A stretch of 64,000 nt of DNA from Candidatus Mediterraneibacter faecavium (GCA_019119995.1 DWVY01000051.1:1-64000); one strand, 5' to 3'. Shown: positions 26,291-36,553, counted from the first letter of the stretch. Notes: generated by a model not told the origin, from the sequence alone. Program-made: numbers and translations.

Positions 26291-28825
26291 TTACTGTATT
26301 ACTTCTTTATACGGAGCGTGTTTTTTCAGCGCTTCTGTCATACGGGCCATTTCGCTGAGATCTCCGATCAGGATCACGCCGGACAGCCGGTTATTCAGGA
26401 AATAGTATTTCCTGTACTGTCCTTTGCCCATGTCTCTGAATTCCACAGTCTTATACAGCAGGTTCGGATTCTTGCCGTTATCTCCCGCCGCAAAGAGAGC
26501 TGTGTTCATGCCATGGAAGGTAAGCGCCGCCTCGACCGGCTCGTACTCCAGCGTCTCGCCCGCCGCATTTGCTCCGGCGATCCTTCCCTGTTCTACTGCC
26601 TCCGGCCAGATCGCATAATCAGCGCCTTCATATTCCGCGCAGTCTCCGCACGCATAGACTCCCGGTATGCTGGTCGCCATATGGGCGTCCACTTTCACAG
26701 CCCGTCCGATATCCAGACCGATGGACTGCGCCAGATCCGTCTTCGCCCTGACGCCCGCAGATACAATGACCATGTCCGCCGGTATCGTCTCGCCGCCTCC
26801 GATGCGCACGCCGCTTACGTGGCCCTCTCCTTCAATAGCCGCCACCGTAACGCCTGTCCGGATCGCCACGTCATGCTTCGCCGCGATCTCCTTAAGGATC
26901 TCCGCCGATCCGCTGTCGAGCTGGCGTCCCATGAGCACCGGAGCCACCTCCAGAACCGTTACGTTAAGCCCTGCCTTCTTCAGTTCCCACGCGGCCTCCA
27001 GACCGAGCACGCCGCCTCCGATCACCACTGCATTTTCGGCAGTCTGCATGAGGCTCTCTACTTTCTCCACATCACTCAGACGGCGGATGGCAACCACTTC
27101 CGGAAGGCCGTGTCCCTCCATCGGCGGGATGAAGCATTCGCTTCCCAACGCATAGATCAGACGCGTAAACTGAATCTTTTCTCCGCTGTCCAGAAGGACT
27201 TCTTTTGCATCCATATCAACGGAAGCCACCTGTTTGCCGAGCATCTGGTATACACGGTTCTCCTCATACCATTCCGGTCTTTCGATGGCGATCTGCTCTG
27301 CACTCAATCCTGCAACGATGGATTTCGTCAGCATCGGACGGTTATAGGACGGATACGGCTCATTGGAGATCATCACAATGGAGCCTGTCTTATCCCTCTC
27401 GCGGATCGCTTTCGCCGCATTGAATCCCGCCGCTCCGTTTCCGAGGATCACATAGTATTCCTGTGTATCGTTTGTATAACCGGTGTCTTCTACTTCCACC
27501 GGCACAAAGTTCTCTTTTCCGACGCCGCACACCGGGCAGATTTCCAGGGAAGCGTCAAATATCTCGCCGCAGACAAGGCATTTGACAAGGCTTCTTGCGC
27601 CTTTCTTCTTCGGCTTCACCGGCTCTTTATTCTGAACGACGCATCCGAACTGATATCCGTACTCATACGCGCTCACCAGATCCGCCTCCGACGGTTTGAA
27701 CCGCACGCGGAATCCTTCGGATACTTTCATCTTTAACTGCTTTAATCTCTGCGTGATATTCGGGACGCCCTCGCCGCTCCAGCCGTAGCTTCCGAACGCG
27801 CCTGCGTATTTTCCCCCGTGTGTCGCCGGGAACATGCCCAAAGTCAGATCCCAGATCGGCTTTAACGCCTCCCCCACGATCGTAGGCGTGCCGAGAAGGA
27901 TCCCGTCTGCGAAGAGAAGTTCTTCATTTACCTTCGCCGCATCTGCCTCCACCATATCGTAAGAGCGCACGTCGATATCGCCGCTGTCCTTTACACCCTC
28001 GGCGATCTTTTCCGCAAGCATCCCTGTATAACCGTAGGCGCTTACATAAGGTATAATGACTGTCTTCTTCGGATTCGGGTTCACAACAGTCGACCACTCT
28101 CTGTACTGCTTCATCACAGACTTGATGCGGTCGCCCACAAGCACCGGCCCGTGCCCTGTACAGATCATGGATATATCCATGTTTTCCACCCGGTCAAGAG
28201 CCTTGAGCATAAACGGCTTGAACGGTCCTATAATACAGTCATAGTAGTATTTCAGTGCTTTCTGATAATCCTCTTCGTTTTTAATCTCTGTAGAAACAAC
28301 TTCCGGAAGACAGTAGTGGGAACCGAACGAATCGCATGTCACAAGGATCTGTTCTTCCTCAATGAATGTGTACATTGTATCCGGCCAGTGCAGATTCGGC
28401 ACAAACATAAACCTAAGCGTCCGGTTTCCGATCGTCATCTTTTCCTCATCCCGCGCGGCGATCCCGACGAAATCACGGTTCACGATCTCTTTCAGGAAGC
28501 CCAGCGCACAGCCTGTGGCTATGATCTTCATCTGCGGGCTGTAATCAAGCAGCCTCTCCACGCTTCCCGCGTGATCTGGCTCGGTATGGCTGACGACAAG
28601 ATAGTCGATCTTGTGTACATCGGTCACTTCCTGAAGTTTCTCCAGATATTCGTCACAGAACTTCGCCTTTGCCGTCTCGAAAAGGACGGTCTTGTCTCCC
28701 GCTTTCATCACATAAGAGTTATAGGTCGTTCCAAACTCTGTGTACATGATGATGTCGAATACTCTCAGCTTGTCATCGATAATGCCTGTCCAATAGAAAT
28801 TGTCTCTCAGTTTTATACTTTTCAT
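26291..28825 (-). CDS. Flavodiiron protein - rubredoxin - NAD(P)H reductase fusion
   Basis: An 844-residue, three-part redox enzyme. Residues 1-250 are the metallo-beta-lactamase-like diiron domain (HTEPDH at 80-85, TGHGPV later). Residues 255-395 are a flavodoxin domain. Residues 410-450 are a short rubredoxin-type domain with CLVCG and CPVCG. Residues 455-844 are a pyridine-nucleotide:disulphide-type reductase (VILGNGAAGFNAAKAI, GGGVLGLEAAWELK, VYACGDCAEY). This matches the 'class F' layout in which one chain carries electrons from NAD(P)H to O2 or NO. It protects a strict anaerobe against oxygen. It stands alone and ends at a palindromic element. Confidence 0.95.
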   Translation of the reverse strand: MKSIKLRDNFYWTGIIDDKLRVFDIIMYTEFGTTYNSYVMKAGDKTVLFETAKAKFCDEYLEKLQEVTDVHKIDYLVVSHTEPDHAGSVERLLDYSPQMKIIATGCALGFLKEIVNRDFVGIAARDEEKMTIGNRTLRFMFVPNLHWPDTMYTFIEEEQILVTCDSFGSHYCLPEVVSTEIKNEEDYQKALKYYYDCIIGPFKPFMLKALDRVENMDISMICTGHGPVLVGDRIKSVMKQYREWSTVVNPNPKKTVIIPYVSAYGYTGMLAEKIAEGVKDSGDIDVRSYDMVEADAAKVNEELLFADGILLGTPTIVGEALKPIWDLTLGMFPATHGGKYAGAFGSYGWSGEGVPNITQRLKQLKMKVSEGFRVRFKPSEADLVSAYEYGYQFGCVVQNKEPVKPKKKGARSLVKCLVCGEIFDASLEICPVCGVGKENFVPVEVEDTGYTNDTQEYYVILGNGAAGFNAAKAIRERDKTGSIVMISNEPYPSYNRPMLTKSIVAGLSAEQIAIERPEWYEENRVYQMLGKQVASVDMDAKEVLLDSGEKIQFTRLIYALGSECFIPPMEGHGLPEVVAIRRLSDVEKVESLMQTAENAVVIGGGVLGLEAAWELKKAGLNVTVLEVAPVLMGRQLDSGSAEILKEIAAKHDVAIRTGVTVAAIEGEGHVSGVRIGGGETIPADMVIVSAGVRAKTDLAQSIGLDIGRAVKVDAHMATSIPGVYACGDCAEYEGADYAIWPEAVEQGRIAGANAAGETLEYEPVEAALTFHGMNTALFAAGDNGKNPNLLYKTVEFRDMGKGQYRKYYFLNNRLSGVILIGDLSEMARMTEALKKHAPYKEVIQ

Positions 28826-28914
28826 GTCTGCCTCCTTATCCTTCTTATATTTTTAGAATATTTATATACTTTTATCCACTTTGCCCCGCATCTTTCTGAT
28901 GTCTGTATGTTTGG

Positions 28915-29550
28915 CTAAACGCCGGCTTTCTTACAGATATCCTCCAGGCAGCACCTATCACAGTTCGGTTTTGTCCGGGCCGTGCACACGTCTCTTCCGT
29001 GATAAACAAGCCGGTGGCAGAAGTCGCTGCCCTCTTCCGGCGGGATGATCTTCCAGAGCGCCATCTCAACCTTTTTCGGGTCTTTGATGCCGTCCACCAG
29101 CCCGATCCGGTTGACAAGGCGGATACAGTGGGTATCTGTCACGATCGCCGGTTTCCCGAACACATCGCCCATGATGAGATTCGCGCTCTTTCTCCCCACG
29201 CCGGGAAGTTTCATCAGATCGTCAAAATCATCCGGCACTTTTCCTCCGTATTCGTCCCGGATCATCTTCATGCACGCGCTGATATCTCTCGCCTTGCTCC
29301 TGCCGAGCCCGCAGGGACGCACGATCTCCTCAATGTCATTTACATCCGCGTCCGCCAGTGCATTTACATCGGGGTATTTTTCATACAGTCCCTCCACCAC
29401 TACATTTACGCGGGCGTCCGTACACTGTGCGGCGAGCCGGACGCTCACCAGGAGTTTCCACGCCTGATCGTAATCCAGTGTACAGCCCGCGTCCGGATAT
29501 TCCTGTTTCAGCCGTTCGATCACTTCTAATGCGCGCTGTTTCTTTGTCAT
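28915..29550 (-). CDS. nth: Endonuclease III
   Basis: A 211-residue HhH-GPD DNA glycosylase/AP lyase that removes oxidised pyrimidines. The helix-hairpin-helix LPGVGRKSANLIM is followed by TDTHCIRLVNR with the catalytic aspartate, and the 4Fe-4S site is C-x6-C-x2-C-x5-C (CTARTKPNCDRCCLEDIC). The lysine expected in the helix before the hairpin is replaced here: LKG/LPG regions read KLPGVGRKS, while the canonical SxTD lysine position in E. coli Nth (K120) corresponds to this K in GRKSAN. The start at 29550 (MTKKQRALEV) has AAAGGAAC before it; the 14-residue extension in the ORF track overlaps the neighbouring gene. Confidence 0.94.
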   Translation of the reverse strand: MTKKQRALEVIERLKQEYPDAGCTLDYDQAWKLLVSVRLAAQCTDARVNVVVEGLYEKYPDVNALADADVNDIEEIVRPCGLGRSKARDISACMKMIRDEYGGKVPDDFDDLMKLPGVGRKSANLIMGDVFGKPAIVTDTHCIRLVNRIGLVDGIKDPKKVEMALWKIIPPEEGSDFCHRLVYHGRDVCTARTKPNCDRCCLEDICKKAGV

Positions 29551-29588
29551 TTGTCTCGTTCCTTTCTCTCCGTCTGCATCTTTACAGA

Positions 29589-30590
29589 TCATTTCAAATT
29601 ATCCAGTGTTCTTTTGAGCTCCTCAAGTACATCGGCAAATTTTTCCGATGCCGCGGTAGGATTTCTCTTAAGCTGGCTGGCAATATGCAGATAAATCCTG
29701 TCTGTACGTGAACTCATCCTGTGAAGTTCCGCCACGATAACCTTCTTGAGCTCCGAAAGTTCTTCGCGCCTTTTCTCTCCGATCAGGGAATCCGCTTTTG
29801 CGGGAATCTCCATTTTCATCAGATATTCCACACGCTCTGTCAGTTCCTCAAGCTGAAGCTGTCTCTGCGCCCGCTTCATCCCGATCCGCTCCAGGTATGC
29901 AGCCTTTCGGGAACGGCTCTTCTCTGCTGCTTCTTCTACGCGCGCTCTGTAGTCCTCCACGAGCTTTTCAGAACGGATCTTGTAATCTGCAATAAGCCCG
30001 TCGGATGCCGTTTTGAGCTTCTCCTGCATCTTCTTTATCTGCTCTTTGCTCTCTTCAAGCTGTATGAGGACACGCTTCAGATCCATAGCCTCGTTGAACG
30101 ACTGTGTCAGGTCCACCGACATGATCACAGTGAGCACAAGCGCAGCCCCGTCTGTAATAACCAGGGGGATATCCAGAACTGCCCGCTCGACAGGAACATG
30201 TATCACGCGTACGAGGAGCACCGAAAAAGCTCCCCAGCAGAGGGATGAACTCGCACAGATATATCCGTTCAGATTCAGTTTCTGCCGGCTGTAATCCCAG
30301 TATCTTACATGGAAGAGCTTTTCCATTGCCGCGCCCGTGATATATTCCAGCACAGTCGCAGCGAGCATTCCGAAGAGAAAGATCAGCCACGGATTCTCTC
30401 TTACTCCGATCGTGCTGATGAGGATCACAAGAGCTCCCGAACCGTAGATCGGAAGCATCGGTCCGTGCAGGAAACCGCGGTTTACCCATTGACGCTTCCT
30501 CGCTGATACATAGCAGCTCTCCCATATCCATCCGATAAAGCTGTAGATAAAGAAGAACAGAAGCCATTGGGTCAGATGATACGTATGCAT
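29589..30590 (-). CDS. CmpB-type putative ABC-transporter membrane protein with coiled coil
   Basis: A 333-residue protein. The first 165 residues hold four or five membrane segments in the PF06541-like pattern: FIYSFIGWIWESCYVSARKRQWVNRGFLHGPMLPIYGSGAL, later LEYITGAAMEKLFHVRYWDYS. The second half (about 170-310) is a charged, probably coiled-coil, cytoplasmic region (EESKEQIKKMQEKLK). No ATPase partner lies next to it. The function is unknown in spite of the family name. Its last bases lie just before the nth start, on the same strand. Confidence 0.75.
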   Translation of the reverse strand: MHTYHLTQWLLFFFIYSFIGWIWESCYVSARKRQWVNRGFLHGPMLPIYGSGALVILISTIGVRENPWLIFLFGMLAATVLEYITGAAMEKLFHVRYWDYSRQKLNLNGYICASSSLCWGAFSVLLVRVIHVPVERAVLDIPLVITDGAALVLTVIMSVDLTQSFNEAMDLKRVLIQLEESKEQIKKMQEKLKTASDGLIADYKIRSEKLVEDYRARVEEAAEKSRSRKAAYLERIGMKRAQRQLQLEELTERVEYLMKMEIPAKADSLIGEKRREELSELKKVIVAELHRMSSRTDRIYLHIASQLKRNPTAASEKFADVLEELKRTLDNLK

Positions 30591-30621
30591 CGCTTATCCT
30601 TTCCTGTCAGTATATCTGCTG

Positions 30622-31071
30622 TTATGCCTCTTCTTTTTCTTCGATCGCAGTGATCATACCCACTCTGCGCTGATGGCGTCCGCCCTCAAATTCTGTATCC
30701 AGCCAGGTTTCCACCATCATCTTCGCCAGCTCGGCCCCCACAACTCTTGCGCCAAATGCAAGGATATTACAGTCATTATGGGCGCGCGCCATCTTTGCCG
30801 TAAACGGCTCGCTGCATACTGCCGCGCGGATCCCTTTTACTTTATTCGCCGCAAGGGAAATGCCAAGTCCTGTGCCGCAGATCAGGATCCCCTGCTCTAC
30901 CTCGCCTGCCGCCACTGCCCGCGCCACTTTCTCCCCGTATACCGGGTAATCGCAGCTCTCCGGGGAATTTGTCCCGTAATCGACAACTTCGTGTCCCTTT
31001 TCTTTCAGAAAATCTACGATCTCTGCCTTCAGTTCCAAAGCGGAATGATCGTTTCCTATGCCTATCTTCAT
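30622..31071 (-). CDS. rpiB: Ribose-5-phosphate isomerase B
   Basis: A 149-residue RpiB/LacAB-family enzyme that interconverts ribose 5-phosphate and ribulose 5-phosphate in the non-oxidative pentose phosphate pathway. It has the family start MKIGIGNDHSALELK, the active-site cysteine in ILICGTGLGIS and the phosphate-binding HQRRV near the end. The start at 31071 is chosen because it matches the family; the ORF-track start seven residues earlier has no support. It is followed by the CmpB-like gene after about 30 bases. Confidence 0.94.
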   Translation of the reverse strand: MKIGIGNDHSALELKAEIVDFLKEKGHEVVDYGTNSPESCDYPVYGEKVARAVAAGEVEQGILICGTGLGISLAANKVKGIRAAVCSEPFTAKMARAHNDCNILAFGARVVGAELAKMMVETWLDTEFEGGRHQRRVGMITAIEEKEEA

Positions 31072-31184
31072 AATATGCCTTCCTCTCTTCAACAGTTTTT
31101 ATACGTTTCCTGCAGCTTTCTGTATATTTTACCTGTTAATCATAACAAATTCGAACTGCAAGCGCAAGAAAAGAGCACTGAATA

Positions 31185-31232
31185 AAAAAGACATATGCTT
31201 CGAAGATTTTCACTCTTCTGCATATGTCTTTT
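31185..31232. terminator. Terminator between dnaJ-like gene and rpiB
   Basis: AAAAGACATATGC/GCATATGTCTTTT, a 13-bp stem with a 21-base loop and flanking A/T runs, so it is likely to stop transcription of the dnaJ-like gene 13 bases after its stop codon. Confidence 0.85.
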
Positions 31233-31245
31233 CCTCAGGATTATT

Positions 31246-32274
31246 TTATGCGCTCCTTACTTTACCGGCACACACCGCTTCGAATTCCCTCAGCTTCTGT
31301 TTTGCTGCCGGACTCAGATGCTGCGGGACGTCCACTTCCACAGTCACATACTGGTCGCCGTGTACGGACGGATCTTTCATCGAGACGATCCCTTTGCCTC
31401 TCAGACGGATCTTTGACCCTGACTGGGTGCCTTCTCTGATCTTGCAGATGACATTGCCGTACAATGTCCGGACAACTGCCTCGCCGCCCAGCGCCGCTGT
31501 CGTAAACGGGACTCTCACAGTCGTATATACGTCCATGCCCTTTCTCTCGTATCCCGGTTTTCCGGCTACGGTTACTTTCAGCAGCAGATCGCCTGCCTCG
31601 CCGCCGTTTATCCCCGGCATGCCTTTGCCCTTCAGGCGGATCGACTTACCGGTATCGATCCCCGCAGGGATATGCACCTGAAGCGACTGGACGCCGCCGT
31701 TTTGATCTGACGGATCCTGCAGACGGATGATCTTGTCACAGCCAAATGCCGCTTCGTCGAATCCGACCGTCACCTCAGCCCTGACATCGCTGCCCTTCTG
31801 CCGGAAAGCGCCGCCGGATCTGCCGCCGCCAAACCCGCTGCTGTTAAAACCGCCGAATCCGCCGTAAGACGACCGCTCTGTCCGGTCCGTCCCGTGGTGA
31901 AAGATATCGCCGAAGATGTCCCCGAAGATATCGTCCATATTGCCGCCCTCGAAATGATACTCCTGATAGCCGCCCTGCGGGCCGCCGTATGTTCTCCAGA
32001 AGCCTCCGCCCGGGCCGCCGTTCCCGGCTCCCGCGCCCGCCGTCTGGTCGAACGCCGCATGGCCGAACTGATCGTACATTTTTCTCTTTTCTTTATCACT
32101 CAGGACTGTGTAAGCCTCTGTAACTTCTTTAAACTTCTGTTCTGCATCTGCATCGCCCGCATTGGTATCCGGGTGATATTTCTTTGCAAGTTTTCGATAA
32201 GCTTTTTTAATCTGTGCTTCATCTGCATTTCTGCCGACCCCGAGCACTTCATAGTAATCTCTCTTCTCTGACAT
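31246..32274 (-). CDS. DnaJ-family co-chaperone without zinc finger (CbpA-like)
   Basis: A 342-residue Hsp40. The J domain (4-70) contains the HPD triad in [11 protein letters not shown] glycine/phenylalanine-rich stretch (about 80-155) follows, then the two C-terminal beta domains, ending in [23 protein letters not shown]. The four CxxCxGxG repeats of true DnaJ are absent, so it is a CbpA/class B type. It stimulates DnaK ATPase and holds unfolded proteins. dnaK is not in the window. The start at 32274 ([13 protein letters not shown]) is preferred to the ORF-track start three residues upstream. Confidence 0.92.
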   Translation of the reverse strand: MSEKRDYYEVLGVGRNADEAQIKKAYRKLAKKYHPDTNAGDADAEQKFKEVTEAYTVLSDKEKRKMYDQFGHAAFDQTAGAGAGNGGPGGGFWRTYGGPQGGYQEYHFEGGNMDDIFGDIFGDIFHHGTDRTERSSYGGFGGFNSSGFGGGRSGGAFRQKGSDVRAEVTVGFDEAAFGCDKIIRLQDPSDQNGGVQSLQVHIPAGIDTGKSIRLKGKGMPGINGGEAGDLLLKVTVAGKPGYERKGMDVYTTVRVPFTTAALGGEAVVRTLYGNVICKIREGTQSGSKIRLRGKGIVSMKDPSVHGDQYVTVEVDVPQHLSPAAKQKLREFEAVCAGKVRSA

Positions 32275-32471
32275 TGTGACCACCCTCCCGCATCATAGCT
32301 TCTATTCTCTATACTAAGAGCATCCGCATAGAGAAAACTCCATGCGGATATCATTGACATTTTCATTGTTCTATTTGTAATATAACAGCTATTTTGCGAA
32401 ATGTCAAGGGCAGCCGGATTCTTATACGAGCATAAATCCGTTGCCTAGCATCAGACGGCTGAACCGTTCCT

Positions 32472-34625
32472 CTAAATTCCCCGCATCGTGAGCTGGATCC
32501 GTTTTTTCTTCAGATCCACACTCATCACTTTCACGTCGACGATATCTCCCACACTTACCACTTCCAACGGATGTTTGATATACCGGTCCGTGATCTGGGA
32601 GATATGCACAAGGCCGTCCTGATGGACTCCGATATCCACAAACACGCCGAAGTCGATCACATTTCTCACTGTTCCTTTGAGGATCATGCCTTCTTTTAAA
32701 TCTTTCATCTCAAGGACATCTGTGCGCAGGATCGGTTTGGGCATCTCATCGCGGGGATCTCTTGCCGGTTTCTCCAGCTCTTTGACAATATCGCGCAGAG
32801 TGATCTCACCGATCCCCAGTTCTTCGGCAAGCTTCTTATAGTCCTTGATCGTAAGCGACAGTCCGTTCAGACGATGTCCGGCGACATCTTCCGGGGTAAA
32901 GCTCTGTTTCTTAAGCAGCTTCTCCGCCGCATCATAGGATTCCGGATGCACGCCTGTCATGTCGAGCGGGTTCTTCCCGCCCTGTATCCTCATAAATCCG
33001 GCGCACTGCTCGTATGCTTTCGGCCCCAGTTTCGGCACTTTCAGAAGTTCCCTGCGGTCTGTAAAGCGCCCGTTCTCCTCCCGGTACGTCACGATATTCT
33101 TCGCGATCGTGCTGCTGATCCCGGAGATATAGGAAAGCAGAGGTGCGGACGCAGTGTTCAGATCCACTCCGACTTTGTTTACGCAGTCTTCTACCACGCC
33201 GCTTAAGGACTCTCCCAACTTCTTCTGGTTCATGTCGTGCTGGTACTGGCCCACGCCGATAGATTTCGGGTCGATCTTCACCAGTTCTGCCAGCGGATCC
33301 TGGAGCCTCCGCGCGATCGACGCCGCGCTTCTCTGTCCCACGTCGAAGTTCGGAAACTCCTCGCTCGCCAGCTTGCTCGCGGAATACACCGACGCGCCGG
33401 CCTCATTTACGATCACATACTGGACTTTCTCCTCCGGGATCTCTTTGAGCAGCTCCACGATAAACTGCTCCGACTCCCGCGACGCGGTGCCGTTCCCCAG
33501 GGAGATAAGAGAAATATGATATTTCGGTATGATCTTCTTGAGCAGGTCCTTGCTGGCTTTGATCTTCTGCGGCGTCGTCGGCGCAGTCGGATAAATGACT
33601 GTCGTCCCGATCACTTTTCCTGTCGGATCCACTACCGCCAGCTTGCATCCGGTACGGAACGCAGGATCCCAGCCGAGCACCACTTTTCCGGCGATCGGCG
33701 GCTGCATCAGGAGCTGATGCAGGTTCTTGCCGAACACTTCGATCGCTCCGTCCTCCGCCTTCTCTGTCAGCTCATTCCGGATCTCGCGTTCGATCGCCGG
33801 GGCGATCAGACGGTGATAGCTGTCCTCCACTGTCTCTTTCAGGACCGGAACTGTATAAGGATTGTCCTTATGTATGGTCTTCTTCTCCAGATAGCGCAAG
33901 ATATCCTCTTCCGGCGCTTCCACTTTCACTGTCAGGAACTTTTCTTTCTCTCCTCTGTTCAGCGCGAGTATCCTGTGTCCCGCAAGCTTTGACACAGGCT
34001 CTTCAAATTCATAGTACATCTCATACACAGATTCTGCCTCAGGGTCTTTCGCAGCGGAAGTAACCTTTCCTTTTTTCATCGTCGTCTTACGTATCCAGCT
34101 CCTGTAATCTGCATTGTCCGAAATGGATTCGGCAATGATATCTTTCGCCCCTGCGATCGCATCCGCCGCACTCTTGACATCCTTTTCTTCCGAAACGTAC
34201 TGCTGCGCTGTATGTTCCAACGGCTCCTTCGCATTCTGCAGCATGATAAAAGCAGCCAGAGGCTCCAGCCCTTTCTCCTTCGCGATCGTCGCCCGGGTCC
34301 TTCTCTTCGGACGGTACGGGCGGTACAGGTCTTCCACCGTCACCTGAGTCTCCGCCGCCAGGATCTGCTGTCTGAGTTCCTCCGTCAGTTTCCCCTGCTC
34401 TTCAATACTGGAAATGACCTGCGCCTTCTTCTCCTCGAGGTTCCGCAGATATACCAGACGCTCATGCAGCTTTCTCAGCTGCTCATCGTTTAATGATCCT
34501 GTGACTTCCTTTCTGTATCTCGAGATAAAAGGGATCGTGTTGCCCTCGTCGATCAGTTTCACCGCGGCATCGACCTGCCAGCGCTTTACACCAAGTTCTT
34601 CAGTAAGTTTCTGATTAATGTCCAT
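32472..34625 (-). CDS. tex: Tex-family RNA-binding transcription accessory protein
   Basis: A 717-residue Tex protein with the full architecture: N-terminal helical region (EELGVKRWQVDAAVKLIDEGNTIPFISRYRKEVTGSL), YqgF-like RNase H fold (about 325-450, GWDPAFRTGCKLAVVD), helix-hairpin-helix repeats (about 490-640, LNTASAPLLSYISGISSTIAKNIV) and a C-terminal S1 domain (about 645-715, GMILKGTVRNVIDFGVFVDIGVHQDGLVHISQITD). It binds RNA and is linked to transcription and toxin gene control in other bacteria. It is a single gene, divergent from the RluA gene. Confidence 0.95.
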   Translation of the reverse strand: MDINQKLTEELGVKRWQVDAAVKLIDEGNTIPFISRYRKEVTGSLNDEQLRKLHERLVYLRNLEEKKAQVISSIEEQGKLTEELRQQILAAETQVTVEDLYRPYRPKRRTRATIAKEKGLEPLAAFIMLQNAKEPLEHTAQQYVSEEKDVKSAADAIAGAKDIIAESISDNADYRSWIRKTTMKKGKVTSAAKDPEAESVYEMYYEFEEPVSKLAGHRILALNRGEKEKFLTVKVEAPEEDILRYLEKKTIHKDNPYTVPVLKETVEDSYHRLIAPAIEREIRNELTEKAEDGAIEVFGKNLHQLLMQPPIAGKVVLGWDPAFRTGCKLAVVDPTGKVIGTTVIYPTAPTTPQKIKASKDLLKKIIPKYHISLISLGNGTASRESEQFIVELLKEIPEEKVQYVIVNEAGASVYSASKLASEEFPNFDVGQRSAASIARRLQDPLAELVKIDPKSIGVGQYQHDMNQKKLGESLSGVVEDCVNKVGVDLNTASAPLLSYISGISSTIAKNIVTYREENGRFTDRRELLKVPKLGPKAYEQCAGFMRIQGGKNPLDMTGVHPESYDAAEKLLKKQSFTPEDVAGHRLNGLSLTIKDYKKLAEELGIGEITLRDIVKELEKPARDPRDEMPKPILRTDVLEMKDLKEGMILKGTVRNVIDFGVFVDIGVHQDGLVHISQITDRYIKHPLEVVSVGDIVDVKVMSVDLKKKRIQLTMRGI

Positions 34626-34780
34626 GTATCAATTGTCCTCTCTGTCGTTTTTCATCTCATTCTATCATAAAAAAGACCACTGTGTTGACATTTCTGCCTG
34701 TTTTCGTCAAAATATCCGTAGCATCATATCATTTACTGATATCGGACTTTGCACCATATTTTAACAGACAGGAGAAACTT

Positions 34781-35671
34781 ATGGAACGGACGATCACCTA
34801 TCACATAGACAGCGCCGCCGCGGGGCTTCGCATCGAACAGTACCTGCGCCGCCGCGGCTATTCCTATCAGAATCTGACGCAGCTTAAGAAAATGCACGAG
34901 AGTATTCTCCTGAACGGAGTCTGGAGCTATATGCGCGCATCTGTACAAGACGGTGACATCCTGACGGTCCATATCCAGGAGCCGGAATCTTCGCCGCATA
35001 TACCGCCGGTCAGCCTCCCTCTTGACATCGTCTATGAGGACGAGGACATCGTCGTAGTAAACAAACCTGCGGGAATGCCCATTCACCCGTCTCTTAACAA
35101 CTATGAGAACTCGCTTGCCAACGGGCTCATGTACTACTATCAGGAACAGGGAAAGCCCTTCATCTTCCGGTGCACGAACCGGTTGGACCGGGACACTTCC
35201 GGGCTGACCGTAGTCGCCAAGCATATGGTAAGCTCCAGCATACTCTCCGGCATGGGTGTACGCCACGAGATCACACGGGAATATCTCGCTGTTGTCCGCG
35301 GAGTACTCAAGCCGTCCGAGGGAACGATCGACGCCCCCATCGGAAGGACAGGCAGTTCCATGATCGAGCGGAAGATCGACTTTGAAAACGGCGAACGTGC
35401 AGTCACTCATTACCGCGCTATAAAAGAGCAAAACGGGCACAGCCTCGTCTCCCTTATACTGGAGACAGGCCGCACCCATCAGATCCGTGTCCATATGAAA
35501 TATATCGGTCGTCCGCTTGTCGGTGATTATCTGTACAATCCCGATATGGAATATATCACCCGGCAGGCGCTGCATTCATACCGTCTGGCATTCGCCCATC
35601 CCATCACAGAAGAGAAGATGGAATTCACAGCGCCGCTGCCTGAGGATATGCGCAGAATCCTAACCGGTTAG
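34781..35671 (+). CDS. RluA-family pseudouridine synthase
   Basis: A 296-residue RNA-modifying enzyme. A short S4-like region (about 12-70) precedes the catalytic domain. The active-site aspartate lies in RLDRDTSGLTVVAK; ETGRTHQIRVHMKYIGRPLVGD is the typical C-terminal block. It converts uridine to pseudouridine in rRNA or tRNA; the exact site cannot be told. The start at 34781 has ACAGGAGAAA upstream; the 33-residue ORF-track extension is a hydrophobic stretch with no ribosome site. It runs divergently from tex. Confidence 0.92.
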   Translation: MERTITYHIDSAAAGLRIEQYLRRRGYSYQNLTQLKKMHESILLNGVWSYMRASVQDGDILTVHIQEPESSPHIPPVSLPLDIVYEDEDIVVVNKPAGMPIHPSLNNYENSLANGLMYYYQEQGKPFIFRCTNRLDRDTSGLTVVAKHMVSSSILSGMGVRHEITREYLAVVRGVLKPSEGTIDAPIGRTGSSMIERKIDFENGERAVTHYRAIKEQNGHSLVSLILETGRTHQIRVHMKYIGRPLVGDYLYNPDMEYITRQALHSYRLAFAHPITEEKMEFTAPLPEDMRRILTG

Positions 35672-35748
35672 CGCCGTCTAAGGATAGATGTAAATCCCGA
35701 CCAGGCAGCGGCGCCGCATTGATTGACGGCGCCGCCTGCAGAACTTAT

Positions 35749-36513
35749 TTACACACTCAGCTTCTTCTCCGCCAGCACTCCGGAAACGCCGAACAGCGCC
35801 AGACACACAATAACATAATAAATAACATCCCATACAGACCACCCCAGCGCTTCCACTCTGTTCGCCGCCTCGACAAACGGGATCATGCACATCAGATCGT
35901 ACACTCTCGCAACCGCGAAATCGATGACAAAAAACAGGAGCACTGCCAGCAGTCCCACAAATCTCGACTTGATAAGCACGGTCCTCGCAAGGATCACCGC
36001 AAGGAAGCCGGTCATGATCACAAGCGTCCACACAAGGAACATCAGAAATGCCATCGATATCAGATCTCCCCAGTCCAGGCCGCCCTGCACGAACGACTTG
36101 GACATTGTCCGTATCATCTCAAGAAACTCTGAAAGACCTCCGATCGTCAGCACCGCTCCCGCCGTACTTACCGCTACAGCCGCGCAGGATACGCCGAACA
36201 CGATCAGCATCTGCAGGATCGCCGAAATAAACTTTGCCCCGAGGATCTCCCATATCGATCTGGGGAGCATCCAGAGCATATAGCTCTGCTTCGTCCTCAG
36301 ATCCCTGTTGAACACAAGGATCCCCTCAATTCCTGTGTAGAACAAAACAAACACAGCGCCTAACATCATCGCGGCAATACTTATCCCCGCAAGCCCTCCG
36401 CTGTTGAATGCGATTCCCGCCCAGAAGCAGACAAGCGCGACTGCCAGCGCAATAAAGATCACCATTCTGGATGTTCTCTGTTTTCTCAGTTCATATTTGA
36501 TCAGTTTACCCAT
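35749..36513 (-). CDS. ABC-2-type transporter permease
   Basis: A 254-residue membrane protein with six hydrophobic segments, beginning MGKLIKYELRKQRTSRMVIFIALAVALVCFWAGIAF. It carries the permease half of the exporter encoded with the upstream ATPase. The start at 36513 follows GGGAGGAATAG. It is the third gene of gntR-ATPase-permease. YtrA-type operons of this kind respond to cell-wall-active compounds in Bacillus; the substrate here is unknown. Confidence 0.85.
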   Translation of the reverse strand: MGKLIKYELRKQRTSRMVIFIALAVALVCFWAGIAFNSGGLAGISIAAMMLGAVFVLFYTGIEGILVFNRDLRTKQSYMLWMLPRSIWEILGAKFISAILQMLIVFGVSCAAVAVSTAGAVLTIGGLSEFLEMIRTMSKSFVQGGLDWGDLISMAFLMFLVWTLVIMTGFLAVILARTVLIKSRFVGLLAVLLFFVIDFAVARVYDLMCMIPFVEAANRVEALGWSVWDVIYYVIVCLALFGVSGVLAEKKLSV

Positions 36514-36553
36514 GATTTCTATTCCTCCCTGTTCATCCGATTCTCTATACACA

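Noticed and set aside
26150-27736. 528-aa plus-strand ORF
   Set aside because: It lies antisense to the flavodiiron fusion; the protein is full of Arg/His/Ser and matches no family, while the opposite strand has clear catalytic motifs.
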